From Pedobacter polysacchareus (lineage in GTDB: Bacteria > Bacteroidota > Bacteroidia > Sphingobacteriales > Sphingobacteriaceae), in the NCBI RefSeq assembly GCF_019802255.1, contig NZ_JAHYSS010000004.1, forward strand, positions 510,621 to 574,620: a DNA stretch of 64,000 nucleotides, in the 5' to 3' direction. The position numbers and the translations under genes are program-made. Below the pieces are notes generated by a model. It was not told where the DNA came from and ran no database searches. It was given only the letters and a program-made list of their open reading frames with translations. Of the stretch, positions 28,774 to 37,889 are shown piece after piece. Position 1 is the first letter of the stretch, and every line of letters starts with the position of its first letter.

Positions 28774-31089
28774 TTAGTGCAGCGAGTTTAAATACTGACG
28801 GAAGTAACCGCATTCTTGTATTGCTTCCTGGTAGAACCTGGTGTCAGCATATTGTCTTGCCAGCATGGCGAAGTTTTGCCCATAATAAAGTGCCTTGGTT
28901 TCTACACTCCAGGAATTGGCATCTTTATTTTCTGGAAGATCAAAAGAGCGATTATAACTTTCATTGCGTTCAACTTTGCTGGCCATAAAGGTACAGCGTG
29001 CCTGCTGTTCTTTGTTTTTTGTCGCCATTCTTGCCATCAGGTAATACTTTTCGGCTATTTTTCCCGAAAGATACATTGGTCTGAATGGGGCAGGAACACT
29101 GAAAGCGCTGCTGCCATAAGTATCAGTTAAACTGGAAATATAGAACCCACGGTTATTGCCATAATAACTAATATTGTAATAAGCATTGGCCAATAAATAG
29201 GCGTTATTGTATACATTTCTACCTGCTTTAATCTCCGCCTTCATGCTTTTCATCATCCTCAGTAGCTCAAGTGATTTGAACTTTTTAGATTGTGCCATCT
29301 GTTGATCGCAATCATGGCAATCATTTAAGCGCATATTGAATGGATTGGCCTGCAAGGTATCTGTTTGACGGCCGCTTTTCTCTAAAAATGGAATCGCTGC
29401 TTCTGGCTGATCCTGAAAAACAAGTGCCGTAGCCTGATAGAAATAAAGATCTTCCACTTTGTATGGATAATAACGAAGCATCGCTTTCTCAAAGGCGGTC
29501 TGCTTTTCATTGAGCATTAATGCCTTTAACTGCTCAATACGCTGATTATTGGTGTAAAACTCATGATAACTTCTGAAGATATTAGCTTTAACCAGATCCC
29601 CTTGTTTTTTATATAGATCGGAAATGACACCCATACTTTCATTTAGCGATTGATAAAACCTAAGGTCTTTGACTTGCTCTTTCCCATCTCTGAGGTTTGC
29701 GAACCAGTTTAGCGGTTCTATCATTTTAGCTTCTGCAGCTGCATCAATCTTTTTCAGTTGTCTCAGATACAAGCCCCAATCCAGGATTTTATACTGTGCC
29801 ATTAACAGGTTGTTATCTGCTGGGAGCTGTGTTTTTGCCATTTTATAGAATTTCCCTGCAGTTTCATAGTTTTTGTCCATGAAGTTCAGGTATCCTGCAG
29901 CGAGGTTCCAGATATAAGGTTTTGAGGTATTGTTTTTTAAAGCAATCCCACTTACTAAGGCCGTGTTTTTCTTTAATATAGAGGTCGAATCTTCCTTTCC
30001 ACCGTAATAATTGCGGAAACCAGATTCTGTAATATTGATTACCCGGCTCAACAGTAAGTCCAATTTTTCTGATTTAGGATCTAAAGCGATGATTTCTGGA
30101 ATCGCCCTTTCTGTATCGTAATAGATACCCATTAAATGCCAAAGTGTGATTTTTTCTTCGGGTGTCTTCGCCATCTCTAAACTCTGTTTCCAATCGGCAT
30201 CCGCATTTGGACGGAAAGACCATTTTGCCGGAATCTTCATTTCACTGCTGTAGTTATAGCAAAGGCTGAACAGGTAGTTGGAAGTCGCATAATCTTCCGC
30301 ATAATAATACCTGCCCGCTACATAACCCAAAGTTCTGTAATACATCATGTTTTTAGGAAAAACATCCTTGTAGAGATTAAAGGCCTGTATGGTGGCTGCA
30401 TCTTTTAGCGGTTTTACACCTTCGCTTCTTTCTGCAAAATAATAGTAGCGAACCAATTGAAACCACAATCGTTGCTTAATAAAAGGATCTTTAGCCTTTT
30501 TTAAAGCCAGTAACAAGTCCATCTCAAATGCTTTAGGCACACTGAATTCCTGTTTCTCATCCCAATAGTAATAACTTTTATAGCTGGCTGCATAAGTCTC
30601 GCTTTTCTTTGCCAAGTCCAGGTAATCAAAGAAGGCCGTTAACTGCTTTTTATTTATTTTTAGTTTTTTTAATTGTGGCAGGCTATCAGGAAGAACTGCA
30701 ATTTTGCCTTTGTAATTTTGATAAACAGAATCAATTCCTTTTTCGCTGGCACGCAGTAAAAGATATTGAAGGTCAGCTTTGCTGAGTTTTTGTCCGAAAT
30801 AATCATACCATTCGTCTACAATTTGCTGATTGAAACGGGTGTTGGAGTTATCGTCGTTATAATTATAGTCTTGTCCGTAATAAGCGGAGAAACCAGAATA
30901 GAAAAAAGGAGTATATTCTTTGGCAACAAAGGATTCCGGACTGAAACTTGAATAATCGTCGTCATAACCATAGTCTGCACATGCCCAAACTACTCCGGCA
31001 AGGGATACTGTGGAGATACCTAGTAGGGTCAGGAACTTTTTTGGTAGGTACTGCTTTAATAATTTGGTAGCTGAATTTAATGTTTTCAT
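28774..31089 (-). CDS. Large secreted or lipid-anchored protein of unknown function
   Basis: A 771-residue protein starting with a long signal-type segment (about residues 18-36) ending VVWAC, possibly a lipobox although Trp at -2 is atypical. A Tyr/Asp-rich stretch follows (YGYDDDYSSFSPESF; YYGQDYNYNDDNSN). The rest is mainly helical with Tyr-rich repeated patterns (YKDVFPKNMMYYRTLGYVAGRYYYAEDYATSNYLF) that suggest TPR-like repeats. No named family was recognised. With the lipoprotein at 31267 and the MarR gene it forms a same-strand group. Confidence 0.6.
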   Translation of the reverse strand: MKTLNSATKLLKQYLPKKFLTLLGISTVSLAGVVWACADYGYDDDYSSFSPESFVAKEYTPFFYSGFSAYYGQDYNYNDDNSNTRFNQQIVDEWYDYFGQKLSKADLQYLLLRASEKGIDSVYQNYKGKIAVLPDSLPQLKKLKINKKQLTAFFDYLDLAKKSETYAASYKSYYYWDEKQEFSVPKAFEMDLLLALKKAKDPFIKQRLWFQLVRYYYFAERSEGVKPLKDAATIQAFNLYKDVFPKNMMYYRTLGYVAGRYYYAEDYATSNYLFSLCYNYSSEMKIPAKWSFRPNADADWKQSLEMAKTPEEKITLWHLMGIYYDTERAIPEIIALDPKSEKLDLLLSRVINITESGFRNYYGGKEDSTSILKKNTALVSGIALKNNTSKPYIWNLAAGYLNFMDKNYETAGKFYKMAKTQLPADNNLLMAQYKILDWGLYLRQLKKIDAAAEAKMIEPLNWFANLRDGKEQVKDLRFYQSLNESMGVISDLYKKQGDLVKANIFRSYHEFYTNNQRIEQLKALMLNEKQTAFEKAMLRYYPYKVEDLYFYQATALVFQDQPEAAIPFLEKSGRQTDTLQANPFNMRLNDCHDCDQQMAQSKKFKSLELLRMMKSMKAEIKAGRNVYNNAYLLANAYYNISYYGNNRGFYISSLTDTYGSSAFSVPAPFRPMYLSGKIAEKYYLMARMATKNKEQQARCTFMASKVERNESYNRSFDLPENKDANSWSVETKALYYGQNFAMLARQYADTRFYQEAIQECGYFRQYLNSLH

Positions 31090-31266
31090 AGAAGCTGGTA
31101 GTAGTAATAGTATGCTATTGTATTTTAAGATGTTTTAATGAGGTGATCGTACTGTGTATTATCGTTATTGTTGGCGTTGGTAATCATATCGTCTTGTTGT
31201 TTTTAGTATGCAATGGTGTTTTTTGCTCAGCAGGGATAAAGGTACGAATGGATGATAATCCATTCC

Positions 31267-32301
31267 TTAAAATCTGGCAGAAACTTCTAATAGGTCTTTT
31301 GCTTTAAACATAGCTGGATCTAAGTTGCCAATTTCATAATAGATAATGGTTCTTTTTTCATCTTTGCTCAAATGTTTGGCCAATTGCTCAGCCGCCTGAT
31401 CTAAAAGTTCTTTATCAGTTTCTTCAAGTTTGAAAAGATCCCCGGCTTTGACATAGACTCCTGCTGTAAAGAAACTTCTAAGGGCTTTAAATACATGTTT
31501 GTCGGAAGTAACTTCGAAATTATTGACATCAGACAGAATTGATTTGCCAATTTTTCCATAGACCTGGATCACCTGGCCATTTCTAATGTGAATAGACCAG
31601 GAGAATAAGGGTAGGGCAATGTCCAGTGGCAAAAGATATTTAGGAAGATGACTGACGTAGTTTGCTGCATCTTTAGAATTATAAATAGAATTCGGATCTT
31701 CCGGCTTAGCCGAAATTTTACCCATATTATAGAACATCAATATACCTCGATCCACAGGAGGAACACCGGTTCGGATTTGGTATTTGACTTGGTGTAATCT
31801 AATGGTCGCTTCCAGGCTTTTGTGACTAATGGCTTTGAAAGTTTTTAGAAAATGAAAGTATTTATCTTTTGTCCCCAGGCTCCAATCGCAATCAAATTGT
31901 ACTTGTTGGTAATTGAGCTGTTGATCCATGCTAAGTTTGGATAACAATCGCTGTGTATGTTCCGCCAGACTATCTATTCCAGGTAGGGTTAGATTTTCGA
32001 AAGTCTGGTTGGTGATAAAAATGACCGGAATAACCTGCGAAGTATTTATTCCTTGTGTGAAATGAATGACTGCTTCCGGATAAGCCCGATTTTCTTTTGC
32101 ATTCCATTTAATGTCAAAAAAACGGAGATATAGTTTATGCCCTGCCACTTTTTCCAGAATCTCTTGCTGCGGTTGCTCCAGGGAGAAACTTTGTTTCCAA
32201 TAATAGAAAGCAGTATCAGCCTTGCCAGAAGGGGAGCAGGAGGCTAAAAAAGCAATACTAAGGAGTAAGCACAGGCGTAAAAGGAAAAAGGAGTACTTCA
32301 T
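31267..32301 (-). CDS. Lipoprotein of unknown function
   Basis: A 344-residue lipoprotein; the signal MKYSFFLLRLCLLLSIAFLASC places the lipid Cys at 22. The body shows alternating beta-strand/helix patterns: LYLRFFDIKWN, VIPVIFITNQTFENL, VQFDCDWSLGTKDKYFHFLKTF and ILMFYNMGKI, which look like successive strands of a TIM-barrel-like fold with D-x-D near the middle. A glycosidase-like fold is thus possible but not established. It precedes the 771-residue protein on the same strand (177-base gap). Confidence 0.6.
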   Translation of the reverse strand: MKYSFFLLRLCLLLSIAFLASCSPSGKADTAFYYWKQSFSLEQPQQEILEKVAGHKLYLRFFDIKWNAKENRAYPEAVIHFTQGINTSQVIPVIFITNQTFENLTLPGIDSLAEHTQRLLSKLSMDQQLNYQQVQFDCDWSLGTKDKYFHFLKTFKAISHKSLEATIRLHQVKYQIRTGVPPVDRGILMFYNMGKISAKPEDPNSIYNSKDAANYVSHLPKYLLPLDIALPLFSWSIHIRNGQVIQVYGKIGKSILSDVNNFEVTSDKHVFKALRSFFTAGVYVKAGDLFKLEETDKELLDQAAEQLAKHLSKDEKRTIIYYEIGNLDPAMFKAKDLLEVSARF

Positions 32302-32356
32302 AATTCATTTTGATAGATGCGGCAAAGTTAAACTTATGTATGGATCCAAAATATTT

Positions 32357-32410
32357 TTTGGAAATAACAATTATTCATTTACTTTTGTACTGTAATAAAA
32401 ATAATTACAG
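32357..32410 (+). promoter_or_regulatory. Promoter and operator-like palindrome of the rrf2 gene
   Basis: TTTG (32357-32360), a 19-base spacer and TACTTTTG (32380-32387) fit the Bacteroidota consensus exactly. Immediately after comes CTGTAAT-N7-ATTACAG (32390-32410), a perfect 7-bp inverted repeat covering the expected transcription start, two bases before the rrf2 ATG. A bound dimer there would block transcription, which suggests autorepression. Confidence 0.75.
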
Positions 32411-32411
32411 A

Positions 32412-32822
32412 ATGAACAACGCAAGATTCGCCATTTCTTTACATATCCTGACTTTGCTGGAAAAAGCAAAAGGAGACTTGCTGTCTTCTGATTATATCGC
32501 TGGAAGCATCAATATCAATCCTGTTCTGGTTAGAAAAGAATTAATCAACCTTAGAAATCAGGGTTTTGTGGAAAGTAAGGAGGGTAAAAATGGGGGTAGT
32601 TTCTTGTCAAAATCAGCAGATAGCATTACCTTAGATCAGATTTACACCGCTGTACGGCAAAATAACTTATTAGGAACTTCTAAAAATGAGCCTAATCCAC
32701 AATGCCCGGTAGGTAAACAAATCAATCAGCATTTAAATTCGTTATATGATAGTACTGAACAGGTTTTAATCCAGGAATTGTCTAAGAAAACTTTAGCTGA
32801 TTTTAGCAAGCAGTTCATTTGA
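32412..32822 (+). CDS. Rrf2-family transcriptional regulator
   Basis: A 136-residue winged-helix regulator from the ATG at 32412; the longer frame from 32310 runs through the promoter. RFAISLHILTLLEKAKGDLLSSDYIAGSININPVLVRKELINLR is the Rrf2 DNA-binding domain and GGSFLSKSADSITLDQIY the wing and hinge. Only one cysteine is present (NPQCPVG), not the three that bind Fe-S clusters in IscR or NsrR. It therefore belongs with the YwnA-like type, where a single thiol or another signal may be sensed. It is followed by an NAD(P)-binding protein gene, the same pairing as ywnA-ywnB in Bacillus. Confidence 0.9.
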   Translation: MNNARFAISLHILTLLEKAKGDLLSSDYIAGSININPVLVRKELINLRNQGFVESKEGKNGGSFLSKSADSITLDQIYTAVRQNNLLGTSKNEPNPQCPVGKQINQHLNSLYDSTEQVLIQELSKKTLADFSKQFI

Positions 32823-32838
32823 TTTTTTTTACCTATAA

Positions 32839-32859
32839 CTGTAACAAATAATATTACAA
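32839..32859 (+). promoter_or_regulatory. Second copy of the Rrf2 operator-like palindrome
   Basis: TGTAA-N9-TTACA (32840-32858) has the same arms and spacer length as the site before rrf2 and similar internal bases (AT-rich spacer ending ATATTACA versus TAATTACA). It lies 25 bases before the NAD(P)-binding protein gene, so that gene may be controlled separately by the same regulator. Confidence 0.65.
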
Positions 32860-32883
32860 TATATAATAATTAAAATAGAAAAG

Positions 32884-33534
32884 ATGAAAGTATCATTAAT
32901 TGGAGCAAGTGGCTTTGTAGGGGCACACTTATTAACAGAATTATTAAATCGTGGTCACCAGGTAACAGGGATTGTAAGAAACGCTGCTCAGGTGAAAGAA
33001 AACAATGCACAGCTCACAGTGAAAGCGGTGGATGTCCTGAATACGGTTGAATTAGCAGAAGCCATCAAAGGATCTGATGCAGTGATCAGTGCTTTTAATG
33101 CGGGTTGGACCAATCCAAATCTTTACGATGATTTTCTAGCGGGCTCAGAAGCCATTCAAAAAGCAGTGAAAGATGCTGGTGTACCTCGTTTAATTGTGAT
33201 CGGTGGTGCTGGAAGTCTATTTATTAACGGTGCTCAACTGGTAGATGGACCTGATTTTCCGGCGGATTATAAAGCTGGAGCAACTGCTGCAAGAGATTAC
33301 CTGAATGTACTAAAAAATGAAGAAGCATTAGATTGGACCTTTTTTAGTCCGGCAATAGAAATGCACCCAGGAATTACTACGGGACGTACAGGTCAATACC
33401 GTATAGGGACAGAGCATCCAGTATTTGATGAAGCTGGAAGAAGCTCACTTTCTGTGCAGGATTTGGCGGTTGCCATCGTTGATGAATTGGAACAACCTCA
33501 ACATATAAAACAGAGATTTACTGCGGGCTATTAG
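32884..33534 (+). CDS. NAD(P)-binding SDR-like protein (NmrA/YwnB type)
   Basis: A 216-residue atypical short-chain dehydrogenase: the nucleotide-binding motif IGASGFVGAHLL is at residues 5-16, followed by GHQVTGIVRN and a conserved VIGGAGSLFI. It lacks the Tyr-x-x-x-Lys catalytic pair of classical SDRs, as is usual in this NmrA-like group (COG2910). These proteins may act as reductases or redox-state sensors. The upstream Rrf2 gene and shared operator indicate stress-type induction. A terminator follows 57 bases after the stop. Confidence 0.88.
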   Translation: MKVSLIGASGFVGAHLLTELLNRGHQVTGIVRNAAQVKENNAQLTVKAVDVLNTVELAEAIKGSDAVISAFNAGWTNPNLYDDFLAGSEAIQKAVKDAGVPRLIVIGGAGSLFINGAQLVDGPDFPADYKAGATAARDYLNVLKNEEALDWTFFSPAIEMHPGITTGRTGQYRIGTEHPVFDEAGRSSLSVQDLAVAIVDELEQPQHIKQRFTAGY

Positions 33535-33590
33535 TCAGTTGATGATTTCAAATGTCTCAAATAATAATAGCCAATTAAGAATGGAATGTG

Positions 33591-33640
33591 AAGGCCTTTC
33601 CCCTGGCAATGTAGCGCTGAACCAGGAGAAAGGCTTTTTT
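33591..33640 (+). terminator. Terminator after the NAD(P)-binding protein gene
   Basis: AAGGCCTTTCCCCTGG (33591-33606) pairs with CCAGGAGAAAGGCTT (33622-33636) with one bulge and one mismatch, then a run of T. The internal CAATGTAGCGCTG forms the loop. Confidence 0.8.
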
Positions 33641-33769
33641 TGAATTGCTTTTATTCTTTTTAAGAAAAAGAGTTTTATATAAAGGCAGAGGTGTGGATTG
33701 AAATAATGACTTTTCGGTTACTGGATTTTCAGCTGATATTCTGGTACTTTTGCGGAGAATATATAACGA

Positions 33770-34363
33770 ATGCCAAGACAGATTATAAGAAAACATTATC
33801 GAAGAGCAAGGTACGTATTGTACCGCGAGACCTTAATTGATGCCAAAGAGCATGTGCTGACTTTTATTGGCTCATTTATAGGAATTGGTTTAATTGGGCT
33901 ATTGAATAGCCAGTACATGGTAGCCAACGACAATTTATTTATGATTGGTTCATTCGGGGCCTCCTCAGTATTGATTTATGGAATTATCAATAGTCCGCTT
34001 GCACAGCCTCGAAATCTGATCGGTGGTCATGTCATCTCTGCAATTATTGGGGTAACGATGTTGAAAATTATCCCAAATGAAGTCTGGATCGCAGGGGCAT
34101 TAGCCGTTTCTCTTTCTATCGTAGCGATGCAAATCACGAAGACGCTCCATCCACCAGGTGGTGCAACTGCATTAATCGCAGTAACTGGCGGTGCGAAAAT
34201 TAAGGAAATGGGTTACCTATATGTTTTCAGCCCTGTGTTTACGGGGGTTATGATTCTATTTCTAGTTGCTCTGGTATTCAATAATATGAGGCATCGTCAT
34301 TATCCAGCTAAGCCGATCTTTAGGAAGAGAAAGCATCCTAAACAGGGGCAGGTGAGTTCTTAA
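33770..34363 (+). CDS. HPP-family integral membrane protein
   Basis: A 197-residue protein with about five membrane segments. It contains the motif that names the family, LHPPGGATALIAV, and the preceding AQPRNLIGGHVISAIIG. HPP proteins are widespread; plant chloroplast members have been linked to nitrite transport, but bacterial roles are unsettled. A TACTTTTG -7-like box (33745-33752) is 17 bases before the ATG. It stands alone. Confidence 0.9.
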   Translation: MPRQIIRKHYRRARYVLYRETLIDAKEHVLTFIGSFIGIGLIGLLNSQYMVANDNLFMIGSFGASSVLIYGIINSPLAQPRNLIGGHVISAIIGVTMLKIIPNEVWIAGALAVSLSIVAMQITKTLHPPGGATALIAVTGGAKIKEMGYLYVFSPVFTGVMILFLVALVFNNMRHRHYPAKPIFRKRKHPKQGQVSS

Positions 34364-34432
34364 AATAGAGATGGCCTTGAATTAGGGGCGATCTTGAAGG
34401 AATAATGATCCTGCGGAAATTACCCTAAAACA

Positions 34433-35167
34433 TCATTTCATTTTTTTGATGCCCATTGCGTATTGCATTCCAGCCCATAAATGTTGTAAGAATAATGGCT
34501 CAGTATAGGATTCTGCAGTATGTCCTAGTCCGGTATAGAAAACCCTTCCTCCCTCAAAATCATGGTACCATGCCATAGGATGCTGCTGGCCGTTGCTGCC
34601 TCCCTGATAACTGCTTTCCTGAAGATTGAGTAATACATTTATAGTCGGAGAAATGTCCTTAAAGTTATACCATTCGTCTTTTCTGTTCCATACCTCGGGT
34701 AGATGCGCCGTAGCAATGGTCTTCGGATCGATCACTTCTAAGTTTGCGAACTGCTGTGCAGGGTGATTTACAAAATAAGCACCAACTAATTTCCCATACC
34801 ATGGCCAGTCGAATTCCGTATCTGTAGCCGCATGCACTCCAACAAAGCCACCTCCCGAACGGATATAAGCCTCAAATGCTTTTTCCTGCTGAGGATTTAG
34901 TACATCACCGGTGGTATTCAGGAATACAACTGCCGCGTATTGTTTTAAGTTCTGGGTATTGAATTTTTGAGCATCCGTAGTTGTATCTGCTGTAAATTTA
35001 TAGGCTACTGCCATCTTTTGTAAAGCGACAACACCTTCTTTAATCGAAGAGTGATGAAATCCTGATGTTTTAGAAAATATCAGGACCTTTTTTTGCTGAG
35101 CAAAGACGCTGGAATTACTGTTAAAAGCGAAAATAACCAAAAGGACGAAACTGAGGTGTCTATACAT
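34433..35167 (-). CDS. Secreted ThuA-like domain protein
   Basis: A 244-residue exported protein: signal peptide to about residue 23 (SSVFAQ), then a ThuA/trehalose-utilisation-like flavodoxin/GATase-type fold. Typical blocks are LIFSKTSGFHHSSIKEG, VVFLNTTGDVLNPQQEKAFEAY-like, GGGFVGVHAATDTEFDWPWYGKLVGAYF and a C-terminal GRVFYTGLGHTAESY. In Bacteroidota this domain often occurs in sugar metabolism loci, but no carbohydrate genes are adjacent. The biochemical function of the domain is not established. Confidence 0.88.
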   Translation of the reverse strand: MYRHLSFVLLVIFAFNSNSSVFAQQKKVLIFSKTSGFHHSSIKEGVVALQKMAVAYKFTADTTTDAQKFNTQNLKQYAAVVFLNTTGDVLNPQQEKAFEAYIRSGGGFVGVHAATDTEFDWPWYGKLVGAYFVNHPAQQFANLEVIDPKTIATAHLPEVWNRKDEWYNFKDISPTINVLLNLQESSYQGGSNGQQHPMAWYHDFEGGRVFYTGLGHTAESYTEPLFLQHLWAGMQYAMGIKKMK

Positions 35168-35391
35168 AATTAAGGAGCTTGAAGACTAATATATCATTTA
35201 TACTTTATAATCCCCAAGCATTCATCTTTTACTTAGATTTTTAGCATCGGTTTGTTTTCTGTGAGGAAATAATATTAATAATGATTTAATTTTTAGCAAT
35301 AAAAGCTTGGTAATTTTCTAAATAATGCAGTTGTTAGTCTTATCGGTAATCAGAGCGGTTACTGTTATGAACCTTAATGAATTGTCATTAT

Positions 35392-35730
35392 ATGAAGAAT
35401 TTTAGAAATAGTGTTTACCTCACAGGTCTTGCAGGTGGAGATCCTACAGTGGTTAATTTTTCCGAGGAAAAGAAGGTAGCAAGAGTAAGTCTGGCCATTA
35501 ATGAGTTTTATAAGACCCAAACCGGGGAGGCCGTTTGTCAGACGCAATGGATCAACCTGGTTTTCTGGAATAAGAAAGCAGATCTTGCACAATTACTTAT
35601 TAAAAAGGGGGTCGGGATCAGTATTGAAGGCAGCTTAAAAGTGCAGGCTTATACAGATAAGTTAGGGGAACAGCGCTCTAGCACAGAGATTTTTGTAAAC
35701 CAGCTGGAGTTGATTACAGCAACTGAATGA
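35392..35730 (+). CDS. Short single-stranded DNA-binding protein
   Basis: A 112-residue OB-fold SSB from the ATG at 35392 (an upstream Met five codons earlier is less likely). NSVYLTGLAGGDPTV, ARVSLAINEFY, TQWINLVFWNKKADL and GVGISIEGSLKVQAY follow the SSB pattern. The protein ends right after the OB fold and lacks the disordered tail and acidic DDxxPF tip used to recruit repair and replication partners. It is therefore probably an accessory SSB, not the main replication protein. The genomic neighbours offer no further clue. Confidence 0.85.
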   Translation: MKNFRNSVYLTGLAGGDPTVVNFSEEKKVARVSLAINEFYKTQTGEAVCQTQWINLVFWNKKADLAQLLIKKGVGISIEGSLKVQAYTDKLGEQRSSTEIFVNQLELITATE

Positions 35731-35742
35731 TAAAGAAAACAA

Positions 35743-35832
35743 AAGCATTTCGGATGAGGATGAACCAACACCCGAAATGTTTAATTTAAGCATTTCGGAT
35801 GAGGATGAACCAACACCCGAAATGTTTAATTT
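35743..35832. repeat. Perfect 45-bp tandem duplication carrying a hairpin
   Basis: Two identical 45-base units abut at 35743-35787 and 35788-35832. Each holds an 8-bp stem, CATTTCGG / CCGAAATG, separated by about 18 bases, with T/A-rich flanks resembling a two-way terminator. The unit sits between the convergent ssb and TonB-receptor genes. The stop codon and last two codons of the receptor lie in the second unit, so the duplication event touched the gene end or copied its tail outward. Confidence 0.9.
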
Positions 35833-37889
35833 CTTTTCAGTTGTAAGGATAAGCCGGCATAGAAGTTTCTACCGGCTGCAGCATTATAATAACGCCCGCC
35901 AGCAGCATTCAAGTCGTTGCCAAGGCTATATTTCTGGTTCAGCAGGTTATCTGCTCCGGTAAATAGTGACAGGTCAGATTTACCTAGCTTTAAGCCCTTC
36001 CAGTTTAGTCTGGCCTGGACAAGGTGGTATTTCCTGGCATAAACAGTATTGGCATCGTTTAAAGGTACACTGGAAGTGTAATTGTGCTGTGCAAATACAG
36101 ACCATTGCCCGGGGAAATAACAATCAATACTGCTGATGATGACCTGCTTCGGAACTCCAGTCAGTTGATTTCCGGAATAATCAGCTGCATTGTCTGCATA
36201 ATGGTTGAATTTAAAATTACTTAAAGTAATGGCATTATAGAACTGTAAGCCACGTATGAATTTAGAGGGATTAACTGGAACCAGCCATAAAGAGAAAGTG
36301 CTTTCCAGACCCCATTGTTTGGTGCCGCCGGCATTGATGAAATACTCATTTTCATTCCCATTTAAGCGTCGAACAATGGCACTTTGCAAACGATAATAAA
36401 ACCCTGTCAGGTCAATGTTGAACCTGCGGTTAGTGCTTTGGTAACGAAGGCCGATTTCATGATTCCAACCATATTCTGGTTGTAAGTCCACATTTATAAT
36501 CTGGTCTGAAGCCCTGATCTCGGCTATTGTGGGCGGAGAATAACCTTTGCTGACTGTAGTGCGCAATGCAAGTTCTGGTCCCAGTAAATACGATAAGGCA
36601 ATTCTTGGCATCAGCTGAAAATTAAAGCGGTTGGTTTTTTGATCACTGGCTACAGGAGCAACGCTTTGATAGGTGTATTGGTATAAATTACCGCTTGCAG
36701 ATAATTCCAGCAGCCATTTGTTACGGAAATCAATATTCAAATGTGCAAAAGCAAAGTTAGACACTGCTTTTAATTGATCACTGGATTTCAATGCAGCAGG
36801 TTGGCCCATGTTATTGTTATAATTGAAAATATCAGAGGAGGTTTGCGAGCTTTCCAGTCCAATATTGAACCTGTAATTAAAACTGGCTGCTTGTTTTTGG
36901 TATTCCAGATAGGAGCGGAGTCCTAAAGTCAGCTCTTTCCGCTTCTCGTAATTGGTGATAAAAGGGTTTTTGAAATCGGTATAAGAAGAAAATAGGGAAA
37001 CCACATGTTTAAAATGATCATTGATGATCCAATCATTGGAGAGGCCACCGAAAAGGGTATTGCTGTAAATCCCAGCGTTTTGCTCAATAGCACTTTTCAA
37101 TGCACCAGCAGCTGGCCTGGAAGCCTGAGGCCGATCCGTGTATTGTGTGATGTTCAATCCTCCTGGAGTATTGTAATGCAGGTCAGAATAGAAAATCAAG
37201 GCTTTTAGCTTGTTTTTCTTACTATAATCAAGCTGTTGTGAAATCTGGAAATATTTTCGGTCCATGGCACTATGGTCGCGATAACCGTCACTGCGCTGGT
37301 AAGCCTGGGTGATGTTGATGCTGTATTTTTTGAATTGCTGTCCGGCAGATAAGCTCTGGCGAAAGGTACCATAAGCACCGGTTTCCAGTTTTAATATGGC
37401 GGATATACTGTCTGCGCTAAGCTGCAGCGGCTGAATCAATACGACTCCTCCGGAATTCGCACCAAAAAGACTGCTTTGCGGGCCCTTTAGGATTTGAATG
37501 CGATTTAGAGCGCTCATTTCTAATGCATTCAAGTAGCTGTTGCCTCCGGCATCTGTCAATGGAAACTCATCAAAATAGATTTTGACATTTCTGACGCCAA
37601 AAGGAGAACGGAGCAAGCTGCCACGTATGGACAAACGATAGCTGCCTGGAGAGCGTTCTTCCATGCGTATTCCAGGAACCGTATTCATCGCAGCTACCAA
37701 AGAACCTCCTGCTTGCTTGTCAAGCACAGAACGGTCAACCAAACCAATAGCGCCCGTCGCTCTTAATAAAGGCTGTGTAGAAAAATAAGGTCTGATTTCT
37801 ACCTCTTTTAACTTTTTTGTCGTATCCTGCTGCTGTGCAGCTGCAGTAAAAGAAAGTAACAGCAATGAAGCCACTATAAATATTCTCAT
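35826..37889 (-). CDS. TonB-dependent receptor, substrate unknown
   Basis: About 687 residues from the ATG at 37887-37889 (the longer frame starts with TTG). A signal peptide (RIFIVASLLLLSFTAAAQ) precedes a plug domain (VAAMNTVPGIRMEERSPGSYRLSIRGSLLRSPFGVRNVKIYFDEFPLTDAGG; IQILKGPQSSLFG) and a beta-barrel ending in LSLQLKRN. It has no carboxypeptidase-like domain and no SusD partner, so it is a FecA/BtuB-style importer of a siderophore, vitamin or metal chelate rather than a glycan receptor. No adjacent metabolic gene identifies the substrate. Confidence 0.88.
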   Translation of the reverse strand: MRIFIVASLLLLSFTAAAQQQDTTKKLKEVEIRPYFSTQPLLRATGAIGLVDRSVLDKQAGGSLVAAMNTVPGIRMEERSPGSYRLSIRGSLLRSPFGVRNVKIYFDEFPLTDAGGNSYLNALEMSALNRIQILKGPQSSLFGANSGGVVLIQPLQLSADSISAILKLETGAYGTFRQSLSAGQQFKKYSINITQAYQRSDGYRDHSAMDRKYFQISQQLDYSKKNKLKALIFYSDLHYNTPGGLNITQYTDRPQASRPAAGALKSAIEQNAGIYSNTLFGGLSNDWIINDHFKHVVSLFSSYTDFKNPFITNYEKRKELTLGLRSYLEYQKQAASFNYRFNIGLESSQTSSDIFNYNNNMGQPAALKSSDQLKAVSNFAFAHLNIDFRNKWLLELSASGNLYQYTYQSVAPVASDQKTNRFNFQLMPRIALSYLLGPELALRTTVSKGYSPPTIAEIRASDQIINVDLQPEYGWNHEIGLRYQSTNRRFNIDLTGFYYRLQSAIVRRLNGNENEYFINAGGTKQWGLESTFSLWLVPVNPSKFIRGLQFYNAITLSNFKFNHYADNAADYSGNQLTGVPKQVIISSIDCYFPGQWSVFAQHNYTSSVPLNDANTVYARKYHLVQARLNWKGLKLGKSDLSLFTGADNLLNQKYSLGNDLNAAGGRYYNAAAGRNFYAGLSLQLKRN

